A stretch of 64,000 nucleotides of DNA from Blastobasis lacticolella (GCA_905147135.1 LR990046.1:12430501-12494500), one strand, 5' to 3'. Counted from the first letter of the stretch, positions 33,390 through 47,030 are shown. The notes: generated by a model from the letters alone, not told the origin. Numbers and translations are program-made.

Positions 33390-33646
33390 GGTTAATTCTT
33401 CTTGATGAGGGTCTTATCTTAGAAAAAGCTCGTGGTAAAATAAGAAGTTATACATGGATGAAATAGAATACTTTGCAGCTTCAGGTTAATCTATTTATGC
33501 ACTTTTCAACACTATTTTTGGACTAAAACACCCAGGCTAGGCGTCAAGCCCAAAGAAAACGTAACCCAGCCGGCTGGTTATCAGTCAGTCAAGTCAAAGC
33601 AAATGTCGTTGTCACTCACGACTCACGCACTGCTACTGTCACTCTC

Positions 33647-33711
33647 AATCGATAGGGCAGCGACAATTATGTGATTGAAAGTCAATTTATTTATCGATAG
33701 ACATATCGATA
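33647..33711. promoter_or_regulatory. DRE motifs in the ALG3 upstream region
   Basis: Two perfect TATCGATA octamers (33692-33699 and 33704-33711) and one AATCGATA (33647-33654) lie 260-320 bp upstream of the ALG3 start. In Drosophila this is the DREF-binding core-promoter element of housekeeping genes, which fits ALG3. Motif presence is seen; use is inferred. Confidence 0.5.
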
Positions 33712-34714
33712 GCAGTAAAATCGGTAAGTAACCATATATTTTCATTTAATTTTTATAATTTGTAAGACTTAGATCTAGAAAATATTTGCAGAGAAAACTT
33801 ATCAGATTTTCCAACGTCAAAAATATCCTTGAACATACATTGCTTGATCAGTCATTTTCGAAACTACATAGTAAATTTGATTTTAGTCTGGGTTTAGTTT
33901 CTTGGAGTCAATTGTCTAATTCTAAATTATTGTATTGCGCTCGTTTTCCACTTGTTTGTAATAGACTATTTATTTATTTGCAAGAAATAAAATTCATAGA
34001 ACATACGAATAAAAAAATAGGTAAGACAATATAACCCAAATTACTTTCAAATGAAAACAAGCAAACAATATCATTGAAATGATTTAATGTAAAGGTGCTA
34101 ATAATAGTTTGCAAAGTGCCAAAACTATAGCAAGGCTTCCAAATTATTTTGCCAGTGTCCGCTTTTCTACTGTTCCTCTTCTATTCCGCCCGATCACGAT
34201 CATGTTCAGCATCATGCTCGTGTCGTAAGCCATTGTTAGCATTCGCATCCGATTAAGCAACGTCAATCCAAGCATTTCCTGCTGTATCTTCATTCTGATA
34301 TTGAAAGGTTCGGCACCTATTTTCTATGTACCTATATCTGGGGTTAACGCAGTACATCATTAAACCAGCGCAGGCAAGCCTCGATCGTAATCATCCGAAC
34401 GGTCAATCCCGGCTTCCGCAAAGGCCCGCTATCCTACACTTTCTTATTCTCTTAGCCCGATTTTAGGTATCCTAACGTGGTAAGCCATTGGCTCTCGTGT
34501 CCAATTCGGTGATACTAGCAGATTTAGTCACCTATTTCCCACGTACATATACCCCTGGGGCCCCACGTATCCCTGAGCCTTACGCAAGACGTGACCGAAC
34601 CAACGTAGGGAAGCCTCTACAATGTTATCTGCGATGTCTCTCTTATGGACTCGGTCAAGTTGCCAGAGTTATATATTAATTCTGGCATAGAAAAAGTCTA
34701 GAAGTCCAGATGGA

Positions 34715-34925
34715 GTATCGGTGGCCTAGTGGTAAAGGTATCCAACTCACAAACGAGAGGTACCGGGTACGAATCGCCATGTACCAATGACTATTTTCTG
34801 AGTTACGTTTGTTAGTTGTAATGCTGACCGATGCTCTTACGGTGAGGAAAAACATCGTGATGAAACCTGCAAATTCAGGGGACTGAATGTGTAACCATGA
34901 TCCAATTTGGTCAAATTATTACACT
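34715..34925 (+). mobile_element. tRNA-derived SINE
   Basis: A-box-like TGGCCTAGTGG and B-box-like GGTACGAATCGCC (34728-34775), then a body with GTGATGAAACCTGCAAATTC and CCATGATCCAATTTGGTC. Related body at 36580-36760 and, inverted, at 17215-17410. Confidence 0.65.
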
Positions 34926-34934
34926 ATATAAACA

Positions 34935-35085
34935 ATCACCATTTGCCTTAAAAGAGTACTGGAATGTTTTGGTCACATTGCCAGAAAAAAAGGGAAGAAC
35001 CTTGAAAGATTGATGGTTACTGGAAAGGTAGATACCCAAAGACTTAGAGGTCGTAGCCCAGGACGTTGGTCAAAACATAATACAT
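34935..35085 (+). pseudogene. LINE ORF2 C-terminal fragment
   Basis: Encodes RVLECFGHIARKKGKNLERL followed by RLRGRSPGRWSKH, a typical C-terminal stretch of LINE reverse-transcriptase polyproteins. Truncated at both sides; it abuts the SINE at 34715. Confidence 0.65.
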
Positions 35086-35104
35086 AATTCAGTGTTGGCG
35101 TACC

Positions 35105-35149
35105 TGTGTTCTAGTTTGGTGTTTAATACAAACACCAAACTAGAACACA
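35105..35149. repeat. Perfect 20-bp stem hairpin
   Basis: Arms 35105-35124 and 35130-35149 (TGTGTTCTAGTTTGGTGTTT and complement) around a 5-nt loop, at the end of the LINE fragment. Confidence 0.9.
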
Positions 35150-35690
35150 ATAGTGGGTGTGGAATAGCTTCATTGTTTCGAAAATCTAATAAGTTTATTA
35201 CCCCGATATTTTTGGCACCTGTAAGCCACGATCCTGTTGAAAAGGTTAGTGAGCAAGAGTACATAGGTACGTACCTACGTAGAGTAGGCTATGCGTTGTC
35301 GGTCAGTTGCTGATGCATACCTTATTATCCCTCACTGCTTCCTGCACCTCATGATTTAACCATTCCGTGTCCTTGTTGATTCTCTGATTGCTATTTGAAC
35401 TCCCGAGGACTGCGCATCCAAGTTGAGGATGAACTCGAGGTTTCGCCTATTCCGCCTAAATCTTAGAATTCAGCTACGTCTTCTGGCTTGAAGAACTCAC
35501 CACTTAATAGACAACTGGCTAAATTGTCCTACAGACTGTCTACTAAGATTACTATTACTCGGACGTCCATGACAAGGATTAGGTGACAAGGACCTGAGGG
35601 CGGTGTCATGTCTTCAAAGCAGCGGGTTGGTGTTTTTTAGAGGGTTTTTTCTAGAAAAAGGTGTACCAAATAGGCAGCCCGCTGGCTGTT

Positions 35691-35842
35691 ACTCTCCGAA
35701 CCTCACTCATCACTCAAGGGGCTTATTTTCTTATTTCACTCTCACTCACTTATAAGACTGACTCCAAGGGACAAAATTGTCTATCCGTGATCGATTCGAG
35801 AACACGACGACTTAGCAAAATAAGCCCCCAGGTTCGGAGAAT
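35691..35842. repeat. MITE-like inverted repeat
   Basis: CTCCGAACCT then GGGGCTTATTTT near the left end (35693-35731) return inverted at 35817-35841 as AAAATAAGCCCCCAGGTTCG. Spacer of about 85 bp; no ORF. Confidence 0.55.
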
Positions 35843-36449
35843 TTCTTCTCCTTCACTTATTTGCTGTCTTGGCCACTAAAGCATCCGTGCTTCTGCCCAA
35901 ACTACTCGCTCGTCTGACTTACGTGACTTACTTAAGGTCCGCACCAACCACGATCAGAAAAATAAATATATATCGTGGCGGCGATAGTAAAAACGTTCTG
36001 ATACTAACATGATGGCCATAAACATACATAATGTTACAACGATTTTCGATATCGTTATCCATTCTGTGAAAGCGATACATTGATGAACGTAAACGATCCG
36101 ATTACCAAAGGCTAATACAATTCTCTTGCAACTATCGATATCAAGAATCATTATAATAAATCACTAATATCGATATCATCAAATGTCAACCGTAGCGTTC
36201 CGTTTCGTCTGAAATACACTGCTAAGATATCTAGGCTATAAAGCCATACCTTCCATTAGTATAAGCTGTTTTCTGTTTTCTTTCTTAGATCCCAGAATCC
36301 ACAAATATAAAAAACTCAAAGGCTATTTCCTACCTACAATCCACAAGGTATCCAAAATGCTGGGATAATATTGAAAATGATTTATGAATGGAATGATGAG
36401 GTAAGTGGCATCAATATTATGTTGTGATGACTATGATGATTAAAGTAAT

Positions 36450-36760
36450 AAGAGCGTCGGTGACTACGGCTAGCGGGTCGGTCTCGTAAGCGAGAGGTAT
36501 CGAGTTCGATCACCATTGACACTTGTGCTTAGATAATGATAGAATATGATCATAACTAACGGATGCACTTACGGTTAGGGAAAACATCGTGAGGAAACCT
36601 GCACATTCAGGCTATTAACTAACAGGGTCACGGAGCGCGGAGGTCAGATGCAGATGGCAGTGGCGCTACCTAATTAGCTAATCTGCCAAATCCTGGATCA
36701 TGGTCAAGGCAAGCAGACCCCGAGCCCTCGCCCGCGAGGAAATGTAGCCGCCACGTCGAG
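36450..36760 (+). mobile_element. SINE copy
   Basis: Degenerate A-box/B-box head (GGCTAGCGGGTCGG, GAGTTCGATCACC) and the body shared with 34715-34925 and 17215-17410 (AAAACATCGTGAGGAAACCT, GGTCACGGAGCGCGGAGGTC). Confidence 0.6.
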
Positions 36761-38039
36761 TGTCATTGTGTCAAGTCGCACTACCTACGTCGCGTCTTTG
36801 TACGATGCGTGTGGGCAATGCACAACCACGATATTACCGACAAAATGATTATATTTTCATTTATATTTATATTCGGCCTATCTATTTAAATAGTGCTCTG
36901 GATGGTGTGAAATAATAGTAAAAAAATAGACGTACCTATATGAAATGAACAAAGGTCTCTTCCTCAACAAACAGCCAATGACTTCGATTTTATACGGACG
37001 TCCGTCGATCCAAGGTCCCTCGATAGGTCCCCCGGCCCCGGCCGCTATCCTGTGATTTAACTTAAATTCTGCAGTGGATGATTATTTATCGAGATGTAAT
37101 CGTAACAAAGAGATTAGAATGAGATCAGGCGTCGTCCGGACAGCGAAAAGCACGCCTTCATTTGCAATGAGCTTGCAGGATGGATACTTAAGGTCGAATA
37201 TTAGATACTGTGTGGCGCCCACGAACTGGTTGCCGACGAACACTAGGTCCAAGACCAAACTTGAGATGGAAGGACGCCATCGTTAAGATCTCCGGAAAAT
37301 GGTGGATTGGCAAAGGCGCAAATTGGGAAACAAAGGCTTACGTACAATTTTTATTATGATGAACTGGCCGGAGACAGTGCTCGAAAACGACAACGGTCGA
37401 CTGTATTGGGACCGTTTAATACGAACAGTATCTCCTATTGCAAATGCTGTGTGTGTGAGATATAGAGATGTATAGCAGGGCCATACAATATGTGAGATGG
37501 CAATGCATCGTAACAAGATGGCGACATTCAATCGAGTTAGGCGGTAAGGCCCCTGGAATGTTTCTTATAAACATATTCGTAAGTGTGTGTTTTTAATAAT
37601 TATCTACTAAGTTCATGTAGGCACCAATAGTAGTACAGGTACCATTACAACTTCTCTTAGCGGCCATCAGATCATCACATTATGAGTTGCCAATAATAGA
37701 GAGGCTAGAGATTGGGACTACATATAAATCAAGAAAGGCGCCCACTTCTGGGCAGAGGCCAGAAGTGGGCGACTTTCGCCGCCACGTATCTAGCTGGTAC
37801 CTGCGATCTTTAGCAGTCGGTTTACCTTGTGGGAGGTCTACCCACGCTGCGACTTTCGGTACGTGGTCGCCACTCGAGAACTTTACTACCTTATCGGCCA
37901 TCTGTTCTTCGAGCTATGTGCCCTGCCTACCACCACTTGAGCCTTGCAATCTATAGGGCTAAGCGAACGACGCTTGCGGATCATCTAATTTCTGATTCTA
38001 TAGCCCTTTCCTTAGTGCCCTTTAGGTGACAGTGAGCTT

Positions 38040-39440
38040 TCTTATAAGGCCCATAGTGAGCAGCCATTTTAAGATCTACTTGTCGTGAAACTTTAGAGAG
38101 TCTTATAGTCCACAAACGCCAAGCGTAATAGCCGGTGATACTCTTCGGTCTTCTAAATAACCTGCTGCAACGTATGTATGTGATCTACGGTACTAAAACC
38201 TTTTCGGAACCAGGTTTATTCGGGAGGCTGGAAGTCATCAAACCTGCGTGCGAGACGATTCGTAATGACTCTCGAAAACAGCTTATACATATGGGTCAGC
38301 ATTAATATTGTTTTGAAATTCTTCAAAAGAATCTTATCACCTTTCTTAAAGAACAATATCACTATACTTCTGTGCCATGCCTCCGGCGTCTATCCCTCGA
38401 GGATGATGGAACAGAACAGGTTTGACACAAGTTTTCAAAAGCTCAGCCGTAATTCCTTCACCACCCGGCGCCTTGTTGTTCTTGAGCTGTTTGAGGGTCA
38501 TACTAAGCTCGTACAGGCTGATGTCCGAGATATCTTCGGTATAATGTCGGGTTAACTTGTCTCTGGGATATTTGCCATACTGGTAACAGGTGCCCATGTT
38601 GTCGTGCATAACTGTCCATAAAACCTCTCGACTTCCCTCAGAATCTCGGACTTGGTCATTCGCTTTTAGTCTCGTCAGCTGGCTCTGACTAATCGACAGA
38701 TCTCTCACCAAGAGTTTAGAGCCTTTGTTTCGCTCGATCACCGCCTCAATATTGGTAGTATTGAAGCGCGTATGTCGCAAGTCAGAGACTTGGAGATCTG
38801 TCTATTAAGTCGCCTAAATTGAGAAATGTCATCAGGGGATTGCAGAGTCATTCCGCGTCTTTCATCCATGAGTTTAAAGGTATTGTCAGAGATTTTGTTG
38901 ATTCTTTTTGTATGGCAGGTTTATAGAACTTTGACCCAGTCTTCCGTTATTGTAGACGGGTGTTTCGACTTCCAACTCCAAATTACCTTACTCTCAACTC
39001 GTCTCCGCTTCGTTTGCCCAGTTTCGAGTTGAAAACCCCCATCACAACGGTGTAGTGTGTCTTGGAGGTATGTATGACTGTAGAAATATTCTCATACATA
39101 GCCCGTAATTCATAATCGGAGTGAGTTGAAGGCGGCGCGTAGACCTGTAAGACCTTCACCGCTTGGTGATTCTGAGTATAAGGTACGCTACCCTAGACGA
39201 CACACTCTCGATCTTAACGACGTTGTTCACGAGGAATTTGTGGACGAGGAACCCGACACCGCCTAGGGACAGTTGGTCGCCCTTCCGAAAGTAAAGCAGA
39301 TTTCCGGACTTTAGGATTATCGAGTCCTCCCCCTTTCTTCGAACTTCAGATAACCCAATAATGTCCCAATATAATCCGCTCACCACTACCTCCAGTTACG
39401 CGAGTGTTTCGTCGGTTCACAGTGTCTGACATTGTAGGTA
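38040..39440 (-). pseudogene. RTE-type LINE fragment: endonuclease and N-terminal RT
   Basis: Reading downwards on the - strand: endonuclease motifs DIIGLSEVRRKGED and VGFLVHKFLVN (39156-39386), the linker LRHTRFNTTNIEAVIERNKG-like start of the RT region, then NNKAPGGEGITAELLK (38440-38510) and FKKGDK, VDHIHT and LAFVDY further down to about 38060. Several stops and frame changes. A dead copy, from a different LINE family than the one at 30.1-31.0 kb. Confidence 0.75.
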
Positions 39441-40456
39441 CGTTGCCAGGGCCAAGGGTCGTCGTTTTTGATAGCCTTGTAGTAGTTATTGGGACCACAT
39501 AACAGGCCAATAATAACGAGGCATAAGTAGCATAAGTAAGCGTTCTTGCACGCCAGGATTACAAAGGACTATATAGTCCGCCGATTCCTCTCTCTCTCGC
39601 CCTGACCCTCAGCCGTTTAACCTCCATAACATAAACCATGCATAGGTAGTGTTAATTAGTGTTATATAAGATATCACCAAAACATGAGCAACCATAATTG
39701 CGTTGCGGTGGTCATATTTTTCTAAGGAAGTACTTGCAGATAGATTGCGCACATTTTGTTACTTGCTAAATTCCTATTCCAATGTCATCAATAACATTGA
39801 TTCAATCGGTACTTAATTATGTTTTGGACAGTGATAATAACATTAATAGCATCACTTATCTGAATATTATAATGATTGATTGAGTTAATATGCAATAAAA
39901 TGGTATTGTTAGCAGTGATTTTAAATCAATTGTTGTTTAGGATTTGCTCTGTAAGTAATTACCTGCATTTATTACGATAATAACATTATATATTTTTGTT
40001 AAGTAAATGTCTGTCAAAATTATATTTCATTAAATACTTACATAAAAACTTTGTACCGTTCGCGCGATAGCTTCGAAGAGAAAATAAAATAAGTAAAAAA
40101 TAATATAAATAACCATCATAAGATTATTTTTAAGTAGTAATAGCGTTAATGGACACTATTAATATAGATAATAACTACCTAGGAGGTATACTTGTGCTGG
40201 GTCCTATACGCAGATGCAGTACGGTGCAGTGCGGTACCTATACCGAAGTAAACTCTATTTCGAATTGCAATATTGACTACGCGTGCCCTTTCAATTTTTT
40301 CGTCCGTTGCCTAGGTAGAGCTGCCTAAAACGCACCAGAACTTTCTGCATTGCAGTGCATGCTAGCCCTTAGCTTAGCTAACATAGGTCTAGGCATATAC
40401 CTAACTTCAGGTTCTTACTTATAATTACATTTGGCCAATGTGTTTTCAGCATCATC

Positions 40457-43400
40457 ATGAAGCTTGTGTTGTTAGCAGTAGCAGCTCTTTGTGTTTGCGC
40501 ACACAGCGCCGTGTTTGATAACAATGCGGGTAAGTTAAATCAGTTTAATCGTACAGTTACTTACTTGATTTCTTTTTTTTTCGTGGTGTAATTGATTTTT
40601 TTGTAGCTTTTTGAGATTATAGACTTTGGAGTATTCGTCTATATTAACTTAAGGCTCATAGTAATTGCATCTCAAAGAAAGAAGAGAATTTTAGATAATA
40701 ACGATCTTTAATAAGCATTAACTGACCTATTACGAAGAAGCAGATTTATTTATTCAAATGCGAAATTTTGTAATGCGTCTGTAAATTAAGAGAACACTTA
40801 TTGAGGTCCATAGCCTGAGCAAAAGAAACGATATTTTATCAGAGAAATCTTGTAAATTAAGTACAGTAAATGTACACGTGTTGGATTAACTTAACTGTCT
40901 AAATCATTATCTAAAACAGTGAATGAAGTGGAGGCGCACTTCGGCCACCAACAATTCAACGTGAAGGTCTCCCCGCCGAATAACGACGTCACCGATCAGG
41001 ACAAGTTGCTATCCTACGAGTTGGCAGAGCTGGAGCGGATTCAAAGCCGCAGCTTGGTTGCGGACCTTATTACGAATCTGCTGGAGAGTGCCAGGCAGAT
41101 TGTGATCAACGGTGCCCCAGAGCAGGGCATCCCCCCACTGGACCCTCTCACCATACCGCAAGTTGGCCCCTTCGTTCACACCGGTTTGGGGTATGTACCT
41201 ACAGTCCTTTAAATCATAATCAGATCACTTAATGTTCTTAACAACAGAGGCATTAAACAAATTGTCACTTCATCTTATTGTTACACAATCTTATATCTAT
41301 TACCTATTATTATATTTCACCATCACCATCAACAGCAGCTCGTTAACCGTCGTTTGCTGAACATGGACTGCCACCAAGACTTACTAGACGAGAGCGTTTC
41401 TTAAATTAACAGGCAGGGGAGATTAGTTGCTTTCACTTAACAGTTTCGGTGCGGTACGGTCTATTTTCCGGATAACGACGGCGAAGGTGTCTGTGTCTGG
41501 TACCATGTGGGTACCACTGCTGGGAGTGCTTTTGTAGATTTATGAACGGGTTACCAAATAATGAAGTAGGTACTTAATGTACCTGAAGCTCTGTCGCAGC
41601 CGGATGGTTAAATCAGCCGGTTTATTCAATGGCTAGCTTTTTAAGCAGTTATTCAATTGAAAATTTGCCAATTTCATTAAGTTTAAAGAACGATAATGCC
41701 CGGAGTTTACAGAGCTCCTCCACACATTATTACAACGGTAACCTAATTACAATTAATAGTATTAGGTTTTAATTCGTTTTGGTAAGATTAGCGTTGTGAC
41801 AATGCATGGAAAAGCTCCGTCAACTCGGGGCAATATCGTTCATTAGACGTTACTTTCATATATCATGAATTCGACAATTGAATAATTACTTAAAGCTATC
41901 CATTTAATTAACCGCCTAAATTAACCATCTGGCTTCGACATATCTATCTTTAGAGCGCAAACGCCATACACACTGCATCTGCACTATAAAATAAAATAGG
42001 CACTACTTACTTAGTCCATAAGTTGGCGTTCCAATAGCGGCGTCTAAATAAATAGTTTGTTTTCTTTATTTGGTCTAAAACACGGACAGAACAATAGACA
42101 GAACTCAGATATCTAGTGTGTGGTTTGGGGATTTTCTGGGATTCGGATCGGAGGTAGTACGTAACAGTTATATTCTCTTACAAATTGTTACTTTTAGAAT
42201 AACAGGGAATTCCTCAACATCATCCATAAACGAGAGTGTAAAGTCATTACAAGGTGTAACAAAAACACCCTGTCTGATCCGATAGGGACAGGACCTATTT
42301 GGTAACACATAACTAAATAATTTTGTTTCGTGAAAATAAACCTACGCGATGTTTTATATGAAATTTTTTGCGATTTTCTCCACAACATCCAACAATTTAT
42401 GAAAATATTACGTCACTATAAAATACCGCGTGGTGTTCAAAGCGTTGGCGTTTGTAACTTTCTAATTTTATTAAATGTAAATAAAATGAAGTATTTATTT
42501 ATTATTTATTACTTTTTTCTAAAAAGAATTAAGAATAGTAGATTCTAATACCGATATTTACCTTATTGCCTATGATCTGCCTAGACTGACTTGTCTTATT
42601 TGGTGCACAAATAATGCCCAAAACCACGACTTGTCGTATCAATCACACTACATACAATGCATCTAGATCTTTTGAATTATATAGGAACACATAGAATATG
42701 AATTTCAACGAATACTGCTGCAAATTATCCATTTATACAAAAACATAATTTTCATAACCAAATAACGAAAGTCAGTCTAGACAGATTTTGTCTAAAAATA
42801 TACCTACGTAAATGAAACAAATACATGACGTGATGTGGGTGTATTTTAATATCGTCTTTATCACAAAATGTGTTGTGATTAAATCGGTGATAATAATGCT
42901 AACAACGCTATACTTAATCTGGAGATATGCATCTAAGATTCGCAGGTGCTAGGTAACATAAGTAAACATCGTACGACTTCATACGTCTAAATTTCTAGTT
43001 AACCATCTTCACAGAATAGGTAGCTGATAAACGAGTACCTACCTAAAATGTTAGGTTGACGTTGTTAGAGTACAACCAAGGCACGTCGCAGAGACCTTCG
43101 TACTCTTACAGGGTCTCCCGAAAATCAACGAATCGATCTCTTGATGATAGACAAATATATAACTGACTAGAATGACAGATTAGGGAAACATCTTAAGTGT
43201 TTGACATAATCGTACTTTTATGTTGGTTATTCATGACTATGAGAGTCGATTTTTGGGACAATAGTATCTACTTACAGAAAGTATACGTAGTTACCGCTCA
43301 GTACAAGCTATTGTGTATAAGTTTTTCATGGAAATTATAATTTTTTAACAGCACTCGTTTGACCGCGGAGCTACGCAACATTAGGGCCGAAGGACTTGCG

Positions 43401-46382
43401 TGGTACGTGGTGGACAACATCTCGTTCAACACCCTGCGGCTCGCCCTCGGCGGGAAAGTCATCCTGCCCTGGCTCACTGTCACAGGTAAAATTTGCTGTT
43501 CTTTCTAAAAGGATCGCCATCTGTTGGTGGTTGTAATCGATTGCGAAATAAAGTCCAATGAGAGAATTTATTGTACATGAAGTGTACACCATATCTATAA
43601 TAAAAAGCATGGATACGCAGTAATTTAAATTAAAAGATTGTTCTATTCAGTCAACGACACTGCTTCTTTTTACTTAAGAGCGTTGTAAGTATTTAAAGTA
43701 GGTGTGTAGGTAAGTAGGTTGGTTGTAGGTGTCAAATAGAGTTTTAATAGGCAAGGACGTCATAGGAAAATTAGTAACGACCAAGTAAACTAGTAGGTGC
43801 TAATTATCTCTGTATGAAATACCTTTTATAACCTACCTGCTTTCGCTACCTACCTACTACCTGATTTCAAAAACTGTTAGTACTAGAGAGCTGAATTTTG
43901 GTATGGTTGTAGGTACATATTATTCATTCAATAAAATATTTAAAAAATACTCTTTTTTGGGTACCTCTCTTATATGTAAAGTGGGGTATGACTTTTTTTC
44001 GCGTGTAGTTCATTGTATGGAAGTTCGTTGGATAGGTCCCCGGACCTGGGTATCATGGTTTTTGGATTAAATTTTCCGTTTCCGATTTATTTAGCTTCAA
44101 AGTGGATGGTTTGTTAGAAACTTGTGTCCGTTATAGATGGTATAACAGCTAAACGTCTAATTGGGATACGTCTAAAGTATTCAATATAATACTTCTGAAA
44201 ATGAAGTTAAAAGGAAAGCTATTACTGTGTAGTGGACTCTTCAAGTTAACGAGTAATAGTCGATCAACTTATGAAATGTAGGTGATGAAGCAAGCGTTTC
44301 ATACAAATTTTATGGTAGAAAATTTTAGTTATCTTAAGTTATACTTGTAAGCCTCATTCAAGCGCTGTTTCTTGAAGGCGCAGCCGCCAGAGCAACCTTT
44401 TTCAGTGTGGGAGATATAACTACTTATTATAAAACATACCAAAACTGAACTTTTTGCTTATCGTTTTCTTTCATGGCAATAAAGCCTCTTTCAAGCGCTG
44501 TTTGTCGAAGACGCTCTACATTCTACAACCCATAAAAATAAACCTACTCATTTCCATGATCGTTCTCAATGTTCCTGTCTGTATTAGACTAAAAGTATTT
44601 AAAAATATATTTAGTACCTAATTTAGTCGCACTTTTCTTTTAGAGAACAAAGTGGTGGCCCTTTTAAGTCCAAACCGAGTTTTATTATGATAAGAAGGTA
44701 CTTTGCATAATATTTGATAGAAACGATTTTGATTTGTGGTACACTAATCATACTTTTTTGATGTAGGTACCTAAATATTTTATTTATTTATTTAACTATT
44801 TATTGCACACAATAAAGAAATACAGAGATTTATTTGATTTGACGTGGTTATGAAATACTTAGATATAATTCAATACCTAGTCTATTCCTTTCTCCCGTAC
44901 CTTTTAGTCAGAACAATAAGAATAAAACTTTGATACTGAGTTACTATTAATTATTCATAGTGCTATTCAATAATAAATAGTGCTAATAATCGTGTTATTC
45001 ATATACCATATGATACATATGCACTACTATTTTTTTCAGGTAGTTACGATGCTAGCGCCATAATTGCTTTGCTGTCGCATAACGCCGGAGGCGATTTCAG
45101 GTTAGTAAATATCTACTAATTTTATTAATAATAATGGTTTTGCTGACAATCAAAGTTGAAAGACCCCACGTAATGCTGTTATCAGGTATAAAGATTGTAT
45201 AAGTACCTAGTAGATCAGTAAAAACGCTAGCTACATAGGTAGGTACAATAATTACCTATTATCTACCAACGTTCGTAGTGGATCGTGGACTCGAACGCCT
45301 TGGGTTTTTTTATACTATTCTGTACTTTGTCCTTTAGGGAGGTGAAACAAAACGATGGAATTTTGTAATATTGACTAACTTCACAATGTGCAGGCGAAAC
45401 TGCTGGTTATAGAAGCTTGTAATTTTGCATGATGTTTCTAATGTGAAGTAAATAACATACTAAGACTTAGAAGAGATTTCTGGAAATTAACCCCCTGAGT
45501 GGGTGGAATAGGGTGTGAAAGTTAGTGTATAAGAAAAGTTCGTACCAATATCCACCCCATATTTTCGTTGTGTCCTATTAATATTTTTAAAGGCGTCCGC
45601 TTAGAGCGGAATAGGTATTGCATTTGAAATTGACGGGAAAACGTAAAAAATTCGGGAAGCTTACCCATCCAAAATCTAGTGTGATATCTATTTTTGTTCT
45701 TAAGTCACCTTTACTGCATCAACAGGGTGTTCGTGAATCGCCTTGAGGTTTCTGTGGACACCCGGTTAGGCACCAACATCTTCGGCGGCGGTCATCTTAT
45801 TCTTAGGGAGCTCGATATTAACATTAAGATCCATGACGTCAGCGTAAGTGTTTTGTATTTTTTCGTATTTATTGATATGAGATAGTAATGCCAGCAGTGC
45901 AATTTAAGGAAGGCCACTAAAAGACGTACTTAAGGCCTTAAGTATCTTTTGAAACCCAGGATAGATTTGTAATGTGAAAGGTTGCAGTTGAGAAATCAAA
46001 TTATCTAGTTTGTCCCCTTACAAGGAGTAGCTTTTATTTACAACAACGTTTGTGTAATATTGATAAACTCTACCAAATAAAAAAAGAACAGGCAAATCGA
46101 TCATCAACAATCATCGATGTAGGTACCCCATACCCTAGCTCCTAAAGTAGTTGTGAGAAATTGCGTACCTATTCACGAAATATACTCTTATTTCAGATAC
46201 GCATCGAAGGCATGGTGGGCTCCAGCATCCTGAACAACTTGATCAACAACGCCGTGCAGGGCATTGCACAGAACGCGCTTGCCGATCAACTGGAAGCCCT
46301 CAGCCAGCTCCTGAGCACCGAGCTATTTGACATAATCAACGATATCCTTTCAAACTTCACCTTAGAAGATCTGTTAGGCTGA
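40457..46382 (+). CDS. Secreted JHBP/takeout/Grp7-like lipid-binding protein, 6 exons
   Basis: Predicted secreted carrier of the haemolymph juvenile-hormone-binding/takeout/group-7-allergen superfamily, which folds as a long lipid-binding TULIP barrel. Exons: 40457-40529, 40920-41190, 43352-43485, 45040-45100, 45726-45843, 46197-46382; phases agree and give 280 residues. Starts with a signal peptide (MKLVLLAVAALCVCAHSA). Family features: GIPPLDPLTIPQVG at about 110-123 (the usual PPLDPL element), GLAWYVVDNISFNTLRLAL, KVILPWLTVTGSYD, the repeated beta strands VFVNRLEVSVDTRLG and GHLILRELDINIKI, and a helical C-terminal tail rich in Asn/Leu. The start ATG follows TTTTCAG, so a 5' UTR intron is possible. 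A poly(A) signal AATAAA is at 46423-46428. Ligand unknown; true JHBPs carry conserved cysteines that are not evident here, so a Grp7/takeout-type member is likelier than JHBP itself. Confidence 0.85.
42583..42795 (+). mobile_element. TIR element, uninterrupted copy
   Basis: In intron 2 of the JHBP-like gene. Ends read CTAGACTGACTT from both sides (42581-42592 and, inverted, 42772-42783). The interior matches the split copy at 24560-24935, including AATACTGCTGCAAATTATCC. Confidence 0.65.
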
Positions 46383-46860
46383 ACAAAGATACCTAGATAT
46401 AAATATACGTAACGGCTATATTAATAAAGTTGAACTAAGGCAATATTTGCATTCACTTTATTTACCATCCTGCTTATTATTTCGCCTTTCAGTTAAGTGC
46501 TTGGTTATCTACGCCTCTATAATAATATTTTATCCTGATGACATGGTTAAGGTCTCTTTCCAAGTAGGACAGGTTATGCGTAATATGTATCGTAATCAGA
46601 AGATGTATGAAAGTGGAAGAGGCAAAATATGTGTGTCCGGATCGTAGCTTGTGACACTTGAACTATAAAGTTTCCATCATAAACAGCAATTTAATATTTA
46701 AAGGCCGAAACGTACTGTAAGCTAGAAAATGGGCAGCAGAATTAAATATTCTGTTGAGTATTTTCAATTAGGTAATGCCATAGAGAAAATATTTACTAAC
46801 GTAATAGAGCAGCCATCACAAACAAAAATAGAGAGTTTTAACTACCAATAAAACTTACCT

Positions 46861-47030
46861 ATTATTTGTTCCGATTTCGATATCCGGAATCCATATTGAG
46901 TCAAGCACCTTTCCTTTTCCGGCGTTCCGAGCTACCGATACCTTCCCTTCGGCAGTTTCCGTGTCCGCTCGCTGATTCGGTGGTGGGGAAACTGACGTGC
47001 TAGCTGTATACTGGGTTTTACTTCATTATA
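46861..47030. repeat. DIRS left inverted terminal repeat
   Basis: Begins ATTATTTGTTCCGATTTCG and is base-for-base complementary to 52380-52549 over 170 bp. Confidence 0.95.

Larger units (their letters stand above)
33720..40456. other. Repeat-rich spacer between ALG3 and the JHBP-like gene
   Basis: Besides the SINEs and LINE pieces listed separately it holds a cluster of ATCGATAT/CGATATC motifs (35955-36175), a 13-bp inverted repeat CGCCCACTTCTGG (37739-37771), and a LINE-tail fragment (37829-37960) that also occurs at 9430-9481. A 70-codon open stretch at 37074-37286 is not recognised. No host gene is seen. Confidence 0.5.
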
